This document shows, in pieces, positions 5,393-11,267 of a stretch of DNA of 12,762 nucleotides; positions within the stretch are counted from its first letter, which is position 1; every line of letters starts with the position of its first letter. The notes under the pieces were generated by a model. It did not search any database and was not told the DNA's origin. It saw nothing but the letters and a program-made list of their open reading frames with translations. The DNA is from an uncultured Bacilli bacterium. Lineage in GTDB: Bacteria > Bacillota_I > Bacilli_A > RF39 > UBA660. The stretch is from positions 1 through 12,762 of the forward strand of contig CANRLQ010000021.1 in assembly GCA_947631525.1 (NCBI GenBank). The letters are read 5' to 3'. A program made the translations under genes and the position numbers.

Positions 5393-6659
5393 AATCGACA
5401 AATATTCCAAATTTAATTGTGTTATTAAATTCAAATTCGGTATTTTTTAGTAATACTTTACTAGTCAAATTATCCTTATAATAATATAAATTATTACCAT
5501 ATTTATAATAAATATAACCTTCAACATATTCAATATTATTAATATCTGTTGTTTTGAATAAATAGGTTAAAATATTTTTATTTTGCATACTAACTTTATA
5601 TACATTATAGTAATTATCTTGTTTTTCATATAAATAATAATAACCTGATATTTTATTACCTACTTTATCAACTTTAGAATAAGTTTTGTTATTGAATTTA
5701 TTACTATATGAATATTTATTAAATGTTAATTCTTTATTATAAGCATCATATGCACTTCCAACAATAAATTTTTGATTTTTATATAGTTGTATTCCTTTAC
5801 TAGTGCTACCAATTTTTGAAACCGTTTTATTTTTTACATTTATACGATATTGTATTTTATCACTTCTATTAAATAAATATAAATCATTGTCAATACTACC
5901 TTGATTGTAAGAATCTAGAGAAATAGCTTTATCTGATATTATTTCTTTTCTTTTACCATTTTTTATATTTACTAAATAAAATTCATTAAATTTATAATCT
6001 TTATTATAATTAGCTGTTATATAATTCTCATTTACAATTCCATTTATTTTGTTATTATATATATCACTATTAAATAATTCAATATTTCTTATATTATCTT
6101 TTTTATTTATTAAATATATTCCTCTATAATTAGATAAATATAAATAATGCTTATCTACTATATTATCTGTATATAAAGTTACAGGTGTCGCCTCTATTTT
6201 ATTTTTAGTACTATATTTAAAATTATTTTCATTGTAATTGTTTAAACTACTTACAAATTTATCCAATTGTTTATCTTTGCCCTTAATAGTATTATATAAA
6301 TATTGTATATTATCTTTTTTACATATAACATCAGTGACTGTTCTTTCATCTTTAAATATAGGATATATACAATTATAATTATCATTACTATAACTATATA
6401 TTTCTTTTATAATATAATTGGCTGATTTAAAGTTTTCAAGAGTTTGAAAATTAAAAGTATTATTGTTATAATCTATTTCGAAATAATAACTTTTTAATTC
6501 ATTTTTTCGATGAGTATATATTTCTTTAACTAAAAATTCAGATTTATTTGTTACAATTTTATATTCAACATTATGCCCTTTACTTAATTTAATAAATGAA
6601 AATTCTAATCCAAAATAAACAATTAACAAAAATACAAGTAAATATAACAACTTTTTCAT
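5391..6659 (-). CDS. Large membrane-anchored, probably extracellular protein of unknown function
   Basis: This 422-residue protein starts MKK and has one hydrophobic segment (about 4-20) that can act as an uncleaved signal anchor; I see no lipobox and no clear signal peptidase site. The remainder is rich in Tyr, Asn, Lys and Ile, with repeated short strand-turn-strand patterns such as YLYLSNYRGIYLINKK, NDLYLFNRSDKIQYRIN, YYYLYEKQDNYYNVYKV and GYIYYKYGNNLYYYKD. This spacing suggests a beta-propeller or similar all-beta fold (inference, not a family match). Two cysteines, in YNCIYP and DVICKK about 15 residues apart, might form a disulfide, for which the thioredoxin lipoprotein two genes away would be a natural helper (speculative). 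No catalytic motif recognised. AGGTGG precedes the ATG, and it has its own promoter and terminator. Confidence 0.7.
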   Translation of the reverse strand: MKKLLYLLVFLLIVYFGLEFSFIKLSKGHNVEYKIVTNKSEFLVKEIYTHRKNELKSYYFEIDYNNNTFNFQTLENFKSANYIIKEIYSYSNDNYNCIYPIFKDERTVTDVICKKDNIQYLYNTIKGKDKQLDKFVSSLNNYNENNFKYSTKNKIEATPVTLYTDNIVDKHYLYLSNYRGIYLINKKDNIRNIELFNSDIYNNKINGIVNENYITANYNKDYKFNEFYLVNIKNGKRKEIISDKAISLDSYNQGSIDNDLYLFNRSDKIQYRINVKNKTVSKIGSTSKGIQLYKNQKFIVGSAYDAYNKELTFNKYSYSNKFNNKTYSKVDKVGNKISGYYYLYEKQDNYYNVYKVSMQNKNILTYLFKTTDINNIEYVEGYIYYKYGNNLYYYKDNLTSKVLLKNTEFEFNNTIKFGIFVD

Positions 6660-6677
6660 AGTACCACCTATATATAT

Positions 6678-6686
6678 ATTATCACA
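6678..6686 (-). promoter_or_regulatory. Extended -10 promoter of the 422-residue protein gene
   Basis: Minus-strand TGTGATAAT: TGn followed by GATAAT (6678-6683), five of six to consensus. No -35 is visible at the right distance. The AGGTGG site (6664-6669) follows shortly. Confidence 0.55.
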
Positions 6687-6692
6687 TTTAAT

Positions 6693-6728
6693 AAAAAAAA
6701 AGAAGTATTACTTATTAATTACTTTCTT
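6693..6728 (-). terminator. Probable terminator of the teichoic acid transferase operon
   Basis: On the minus strand, GAAG and AAGTA from the last codons can pair with TACTT and CTTT around a loop of about 12 nt, with one bulged A and one G-U pair, followed by nine T. Less regular than the other terminators here; the stop codon (6715-6717) lies in the loop. Confidence 0.55.
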
Positions 6729-7911
6729 CTTCAAATTGTTTTTTTAAAATATATTTTCTATTATTACCTTTAGCAACAGAAATTATAAAATCTGTTATTC
6801 TTTTAGTATAATTGGAACATTTTAAAATATTTTGATTTTTAAATTTTCTAATCATATCTAAACTATAAATATTTTTTTCAATTGCTTTTATTAGTTCATC
6901 TTCATTTTTAGTTACTATCCCAGGCATATCTTTTTCATAATCTAAATAAAATTCTCTACCATTTAAATAGTTATCAATATCATATGCATAGAAAAATAAA
7001 GGTTTTTCTAAGAAAGCTGCTTCATACACAATTGCTGAATAGTCAGTTATAACATAATCACTTATAAATAACATATCTAAAGTAGTAAATTTATTATCCT
7101 TAATTATTCTTTCATCATCTATGGTTATATTTGAAAGTGGATGAACTTTTACTATTAAATTATATTCATCAAAATTTATTCTATTTATTAGTTTGTTAAT
7201 ATATGAAATATCATTTACTTGTTCTTTTTCAACTGTATTTTTTCCTTTTATTCTAAAAGTTGGTGCATATAAAATATTTTTTTTCTTTTTTAAAATTGGG
7301 TATTTATTTAAAATTTCCTTTGTTTTTTCTTTTTTATATTTATTATCTTTTAGTAAATCTAATCTTGGTAAGGGATTTACCCTAAGATAACTTTCATCAT
7401 AACCAAATGCTTCAGCAAAATAAGGTTTACAGTTATCACTACTTGTAAATATATAATCATAATTTTTATGCATTTTCATTAAATTATTTATTTTTGATGA
7501 TGATCCTTCTTGTTTATCCTGAACACTGTATCCGAATTTTTTAAAAGCTCCTAAGGCATGCCACATTTGAATAACTTTTAAATTTTTTTTGTGTTTTAAA
7601 ATACTAATTGGTATACAATATGCATCCAAAACAACTACTTTAGAAGTTGCTATATGGTACATTTGTTTAAACATATGAAATATATATTTTATTTTATTTA
7701 AGATACCGTTTTCTAATTTTTTACATAAAACTTTAACTTCGTAATCTTTATATCTAAGTTCAATATCATTTTTCAGTAAAAGAAAATCTTTATTTATTTT
7801 ATTTGATTGTCTACTTATAAAGGTTATTTTATTTTTTGTTTTAAAAAATTTTATAAAAAAATATATAAAATCACAGAAAAATATTAAAATTTTGATTAAT
7901 AAATTAAACAT
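6715..7911 (-). CDS. CDP-glycerol/CDP-ribitol polyol-phosphate transferase (TagF/TarL-like), second copy
   Basis: A 398-residue member of the teichoic acid glycerophosphotransferase family (TagB/TagF/TarF/TarL). Such enzymes transfer glycerol- or ribitol-phosphate from the CDP-activated form to a lipid-linked acceptor at the inner face of the membrane. Visible family motifs: MWHALGAFKKFGYS (116-129, His118), LYAPTFR (214-220), KVHPLS (255-260, His257), and VITDYSAIVYEAAFLEKP (287-304), with Asp290 and Ser292. The two histidines expected for catalysis and substrate binding are present. An N-terminal hydrophobic segment (about 4-23) should attach it to the membrane. It lacks the long N-terminal extension of full TagF. 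It starts 7 nt after the stop of its paralogue, so they are co-transcribed. The tarI-tarJ genes upstream make ribitol-phosphate the likely substrate (inference). The ribosome binding site (AGGGATG) is weak, which may favour coupled translation. Confidence 0.88.
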   Translation of the reverse strand: MFNLLIKILIFFCDFIYFFIKFFKTKNKITFISRQSNKINKDFLLLKNDIELRYKDYEVKVLCKKLENGILNKIKYIFHMFKQMYHIATSKVVVLDAYCIPISILKHKKNLKVIQMWHALGAFKKFGYSVQDKQEGSSSKINNLMKMHKNYDYIFTSSDNCKPYFAEAFGYDESYLRVNPLPRLDLLKDNKYKKEKTKEILNKYPILKKKKNILYAPTFRIKGKNTVEKEQVNDISYINKLINRINFDEYNLIVKVHPLSNITIDDERIIKDNKFTTLDMLFISDYVITDYSAIVYEAAFLEKPLFFYAYDIDNYLNGREFYLDYEKDMPGIVTKNEDELIKAIEKNIYSLDMIRKFKNQNILKCSNYTKRITDFIISVAKGNNRKYILKKQFEEESN

Positions 7912-7918
7912 AACATCC

Positions 7919-9148
7919 CTACTTTTTAAAAATTAAATCATATGTTTTTTTAGTTGAATTCCCATCACAAGCACTCATAAATTTTTCTTTAAATTTTAAT
8001 CTTTCTTCATTACAAAAATCAGGATTCTTTATGTATTCTATAAGTTCTTTAGTATTACAAGCAACAGATCCATATACATAATCATCAAATGGATAATAAA
8101 GTCCTCTATCATTTACATATTCATCCAAATCATATGTAAAATATATTATTGGTTTTTCTAATAAGACATAATCAAAGATAACTGATGAATAATCTGTTAT
8201 TAAAACATCTGTTATTAATAATAAATCGTTTATATCTCTATATTGTGATAAATCATAATAAAAATTATTGTATTTACCTAAATCTGGAACATCTTCTATT
8301 TGACCATTATTTATATTATTATAAAGAGCTGGATGCCATTTAATAATAAATACATAATCATCTTTTAGTTTATTATATATTTCATCAAAATTTATTTTTG
8401 AAAAATCATAATATGCTCCACCTGCAGATACATTTTTATATGGTGCTCCTCTATAAGTTGGAGCAAATAATATAACTTTTTTATTTTTAAATTGTGGATA
8501 TTTTTCTAACAATGTTTTTCTTGTATTTTCAACAAACTTTTTATCAAAAAACGCATCAGTCCTTAGAAAACCTGTAGCAAATACTTTATCTATTGATATT
8601 CCAAATGCTTCTGCATATTTTTCTCTTATACCTTCTCCACTAACGATAGCCTTGGTATATTTTTTATAACCACGATGAACAGATTTTATGTCTCCGCCAT
8701 TTTTAATAAGTCTACTATAACCAAATTTCTTATAAGCTCCTGGACCATGCCATAATTGAATTAATTCTTGCTTTTTTGTGAAATGAAAATATGATGTTGT
8801 TTGAACTAAATCCTCTAAGAATATATATTTAGAAGTTGATAATGTATATAACAAATTAATTTTATCTTTTATCTTTCTTTTAGTTCTTCTATCTTTTTTT
8901 AAAATAGTTTTTTTAATATAACTATTTGGTATATAGTCATACATATATTTTAAATTACCACCCATTTCAACTCTGGTATCAGAAATAAAGGTAATTTTTT
9001 TATTATTTTTTGGTAAAATTGAAAAAATATAGCTTATAGTTAATATTAAACAAATATTAATAGCTTTTTTTACTTTTTTTAGTAATCTTTTTACTTTTTT
9101 TAGTAATCTTTTTACTTTTTTTAGTAATCTTTTTATTTTTTTTATCAT
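7919..9148 (-). CDS. CDP-glycerol/CDP-ribitol polyol-phosphate transferase (TagF/TarL-like) with repeat-built basic N-terminus
   Basis: A 409-residue paralogue of the next gene, same family and role in teichoic acid chain building. Motifs: LWHGPGAYKKFGYS (132-145, His134), FAPTYRG (228-234), KWHPAL (270-275, His272), and LITDYSSVIFDYVLLEKP (316-333). All catalytic elements look intact. The N-terminus is unusual: residues 6-26 are three perfect copies of KRLLKKV, encoded by three identical 21-bp repeats, giving a strongly cationic amphipathic helix just ahead of a hydrophobic segment (about 29-46). This would seat the enzyme on an anionic membrane (inference). The two paralogues have diverged widely outside the motifs, so they may do different steps, for example primer versus polymer. 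Start ATG preceded by AGAGGAG (9156-9162). It heads a two-gene operon with its own promoter, separated from tarIJ by a terminator. Confidence 0.9.
   Translation of the reverse strand: MIKKIKRLLKKVKRLLKKVKRLLKKVKKAINICLILTISYIFSILPKNNKKITFISDTRVEMGGNLKYMYDYIPNSYIKKTILKKDRRTKRKIKDKINLLYTLSTSKYIFLEDLVQTTSYFHFTKKQELIQLWHGPGAYKKFGYSRLIKNGGDIKSVHRGYKKYTKAIVSGEGIREKYAEAFGISIDKVFATGFLRTDAFFDKKFVENTRKTLLEKYPQFKNKKVILFAPTYRGAPYKNVSAGGAYYDFSKINFDEIYNKLKDDYVFIIKWHPALYNNINNGQIEDVPDLGKYNNFYYDLSQYRDINDLLLITDVLITDYSSVIFDYVLLEKPIIYFTYDLDEYVNDRGLYYPFDDYVYGSVACNTKELIEYIKNPDFCNEERLKFKEKFMSACDGNSTKKTYDLIFKK
9071..9133. repeat. Three perfect 21-bp tandem repeats in the transferase gene
   Basis: Copies at 9071-9091, 9092-9112 and 9113-9133 read identically. 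Each encodes KRLLKKV on the minus strand. A fourth, degenerate partial unit follows toward the start codon. The period is a multiple of three, so gain or loss of units keeps the frame; each unit also has a run of seven T. Confidence 0.95.
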
Positions 9149-9170
9149 AATTGTACTCCTCTACTAAAAC

Positions 9171-9199
9171 ATTTTAGCATAATTATTATATTATAACAA
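9171..9199 (-). promoter_or_regulatory. Promoter of the transferase operon
   Basis: Minus-strand TTGTTA (9194-9199), 17-bp spacer, TAAAAT (9171-9176) preceded by TGc, an extended -10. It lies between the tarJ terminator and the start at 9148. Confidence 0.7.
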
Positions 9200-9222
9200 T
9201 AAAAAAGTGAAAAATCACTTTT
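9200..9222 (-). terminator. Intrinsic terminator of tarIJ
   Basis: Minus-strand stem AAAAGTGA / TCACTTTT (8 bp) with a TTTT loop, continuing into T. The upstream arm overlaps the tarJ stop codon (9221-9223) by two bases. Confidence 0.85.
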
Positions 9223-10240
9223 AAATTTCCCACTTCATTATTGTCTTAAAATCATTGTTTAAATCATTATCAAAAGCTCTATAAATATCTTTTAAATCTC
9301 TTACTATTATTTCTTCTGAAATTATAGTTCTTAAATAATTTCTAATATCACTAGAACTTTCGATAAAATCAATTGAACGTTTGAAATCTTCATATCCGCT
9401 TCTACTATTTCCTAACAATGTTAACCCTTTTTCTAATACCATTCTTGTATTTATAGCTACATTGTTTTCACTTACACCAAGTAAAGCTATAGAACCTTCA
9501 GGATTTATATAATCAATTATTTGATTTATAGCCTTTTCAGAACCTCTTCCTCCAACACATTCAAAAGCATGATCAACTTGCAAATCTTCAGGAATATTAT
9601 CAATTAAATAAACTTCATCTGCAAATGAAAAATAATTTAATTTTTGTTCTGTTGTCCCAAAAACAATTATTTTGGCATTAGGAAATGTGTGTTTTAAAAC
9701 TAAAGAAGTAACAAAACCTAAATTTCCACATCCCCATATTCCTAAAGTTTGTTTTTTTAAATGACTATATTTATCAAAGTGTTCAATGGCATTCATTGCT
9801 ACACTTATAAGTTCTAGTAAAACAGCTACTCTAGGTTCACTATTATAAAACGGAATAATTCTATCTTTTCTTATTTTTACAAAGCTTTGCATAAAACCAT
9901 CAATACCACTTGCTCTAAAACTACTAGATCTTAAATAATTTTCTTTTATTATGTCATCATATTCATGTGGTGTATTAGGTATCATTACAACATTTGTTCC
10001 TTTTTTATATTCACCTGTTGGATCGTATAAAACTTCTCCTACTGATTCATGAATTAAAGCCATAGGAAGTTTCTTTTTCATTACTTCTTCACCACGACTA
10101 CCAGTATAATACCTTTGATCTGCAGCACATATGGATAAATATTTTGGCCTTACAATAATATTTTTTGAATCAATTGTTTCATCAATAAAGTCAATTCTAA
10201 TTTGTTTTGGAGCTACTAAACGATAGGATTGATTAATCAT
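9221..10240 (-). CDS. tarJ: Ribulose-5-phosphate reductase TarJ
   Basis: A zinc-dependent medium-chain dehydrogenase that reduces D-ribulose 5-phosphate to D-ribitol 5-phosphate with NADPH, feeding CDP-ribitol synthesis. The sequence follows staphylococcal TarJ closely, including the start MINQ, RP-YLSICAADQRYYTGSR (31-49), LPMALIHESVGEV (58-70), and HAFECVGGRGSEKAINQ (224-240). Zinc ligands are visible as Cys38, His64/Glu65 and Glu143 in ELISV. The nucleotide-binding loop is GIWGCGNLG (167-175). At 339 residues it has normal family length. Its ATG overlaps the tarI stop as ATGA. Generic alcohol dehydrogenase is excluded by the TarJ-specific stretches and by the neighbour tarI. Confidence 0.95.
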   Translation of the reverse strand: MINQSYRLVAPKQIRIDFIDETIDSKNIIVRPKYLSICAADQRYYTGSRGEEVMKKKLPMALIHESVGEVLYDPTGEYKKGTNVVMIPNTPHEYDDIIKENYLRSSSFRASGIDGFMQSFVKIRKDRIIPFYNSEPRVAVLLELISVAMNAIEHFDKYSHLKKQTLGIWGCGNLGFVTSLVLKHTFPNAKIIVFGTTEQKLNYFSFADEVYLIDNIPEDLQVDHAFECVGGRGSEKAINQIIDYINPEGSIALLGVSENNVAINTRMVLEKGLTLLGNSRSGYEDFKRSIDFIESSSDIRNYLRTIISEEIIVRDLKDIYRAFDNDLNNDFKTIMKWEI

Positions 10241-10950
10241 TCATTAGTCCTTTCTGCCAAAATAGCATTTGAGAGTTTTAAATCATGAAGGGTTGTTATT
10301 TTTATATTATATACTTCTCCTTGAACTAATGAAACAGTTTCTCCTTTTAAAACAAAAGCTTTGCAAGCATCAGTTAATATTTCTTTTTCTTTTTCAGTTA
10401 ATGACTCAAAAACATTCATTAATTTCTTTATATTAAAACTTTGTGGTGTTTGGCCTTGATACATATTATTTCTAACAGGTATATTTGAAAGACTCTTTCC
10501 ATCACTAGATTCAACAATTGTATCTGTTGCTGGAATAACAGTATCTACAGCCCCATATTTTTTTGCCTTTTTTATGTTTTCATCTATAATACGTTGATTA
10601 ACGAAAGGTCTAACTGCATCATGAGTTATTATAATGTCATCATCATTAATTCCATATTCCTTTTCAATATATTTGCAACCATTTAATATTGTTTCTTGTC
10701 TACTTGACCCACCTTCTATTACAATAATTTTTGATGTGTCACTTAAGTATTTATCTATTGTATCTTTAGCATGACTAATCCACATCTTTGGACACAATAA
10801 AATTATTTTATCAATATCCATATTTAATAAAAATTGTTCCATTGTATGGATAAATATTGGTTTTGTTCCCAACATTAAAAATTGTTTAGGCATATCTGTA
10901 TTACCCATTCTGGTTCCTTTCCCACCAGCTAAAATTTCTACATACGTCAT
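10237..10950 (-). CDS. tarI: D-ribitol-5-phosphate cytidylyltransferase TarI
   Basis: This enzyme joins ribitol 5-phosphate and CTP to CDP-ribitol, the donor for poly(ribitol phosphate) wall teichoic acid. The nucleotide-binding loop is LAGGKGTRMG (7-16) with PKQF (21-24); THDAVRPF (109-116), VDTVIPATDTI (135-145), MYQGQTPQSF (163-172) and YNIKITT (214-220) complete the family pattern. The sequence also belongs to the same superfamily as IspD; MYQGQTPQSF and coupling to tarJ decide for TarI. Length 237 is normal. AGGAG (10958-10962) precedes the ATG. First gene of a tarI-tarJ operon ending at the terminator at 9200-9222. Confidence 0.94.
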   Translation of the reverse strand: MTYVEILAGGKGTRMGNTDMPKQFLMLGTKPIFIHTMEQFLLNMDIDKIILLCPKMWISHAKDTIDKYLSDTSKIIVIEGGSSRQETILNGCKYIEKEYGINDDDIIITHDAVRPFVNQRIIDENIKKAKKYGAVDTVIPATDTIVESSDGKSLSNIPVRNNMYQGQTPQSFNIKKLMNVFESLTEKEKEILTDACKAFVLKGETVSLVQGEVYNIKITTLHDLKLSNAILAERTNE

Positions 10951-10974
10951 ATTATCACTCCTATAATTACAAAC

Positions 10975-10983
10975 ATTATAACA
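10975..10983 (-). promoter_or_regulatory. Extended -10 promoter of tarIJ
   Basis: Minus-strand TGTTATAAT is a perfect TGn extended -10 (TATAAT at 10975-10980), with no clear -35. The predicted leader is about 18 nt and contains the AGGAG. Confidence 0.65.
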
Positions 10984-11081
10984 TAATTTTTAAATAAATA
11001 AAATCTAAGATTTTTATATTTTAAAATAGTAATAAATACATAAGATAATTGATTCTTTTATACGATAAAATTTTCTAATAT

Positions 11082-11108
11082 ATAAATAAAAGATACTTAA
11101 AAGTATCT
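11082..11108 (-). terminator. Intrinsic terminator after the 51-residue membrane protein gene
   Basis: Minus-strand stem AGATACT / AGTATCT with a 4-nt loop, followed by TTTATTTATA. The stop codon (11107-11109) overlaps the stem. The arm sequence is almost the same as in the terminator at 1594-1620. Confidence 0.8.
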
Positions 11109-11262
11109 AGTTATTTTTATGTAGAGCTCCGTAAGCTACAAAGAATACTACAAGTCCTACAATAATGAACAATACCATTACGCCTGGCCCACTATTTTCT
11201 ATTACCCAAGCTCTAAAATCATCAGACCATCTAGTAATTGTTTCAGCTATATCAATAATCAC
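11107..11262 (-). CDS. Small single-pass membrane protein, 51 residues, GTG start
   Basis: An uncaptured small gene: GTG at 11260-11262 to TAG at 11107-11109. The product begins MIIDIAETITRWSDDFRAW, an amphipathic helix, then VIENSGPG as a hinge, then one membrane segment (about residues 28-46, VMVLFIIVGLVVFFVAYGA), ending HKNN. It is supported by AGGGTGA placed 5 nt before the GTG; this site includes the last codons and TGA of pcrA, so translation is probably coupled. The base use is less AT-biased than in the intergenic DNA (GGGCCAGGC in the hinge), as expected of real coding sequence. An intrinsic terminator follows directly. I do not recognise a family. The architecture, amphipathic helix plus one membrane helix, is seen in small membrane regulators and in toxins of type I systems; no antisense RNA is evident here. 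Confidence 0.75.
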   Translation of the reverse strand: MIIDIAETITRWSDDFRAWVIENSGPGVMVLFIIVGLVVFFVAYGALHKNN

Positions 11263-11267
11263 AAAAA

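Noticed and set aside
7193..7390. 65-codon plus-strand open frame
   Set aside because: It lies wholly antisense to the transferase gene with its clear family motifs; the Phe/Ser-rich composition is the complement of Lys/Glu codons.
10237..10950. IspD (MEP cytidylyltransferase) as the identity
   Set aside because: Same superfamily, but the sequence follows staphylococcal TarI and it overlaps tarJ, so ribitol phosphate is the better substrate.
11000..11070. Short palindromes (11000-11014 and 11056-11070) in the tarI upstream region as a small RNA or second terminator
   Set aside because: Stems are only 6 bp, purely or nearly AT, and expected by chance; the 156-bp gap otherwise shows only the tarI promoter and the upstream terminator.
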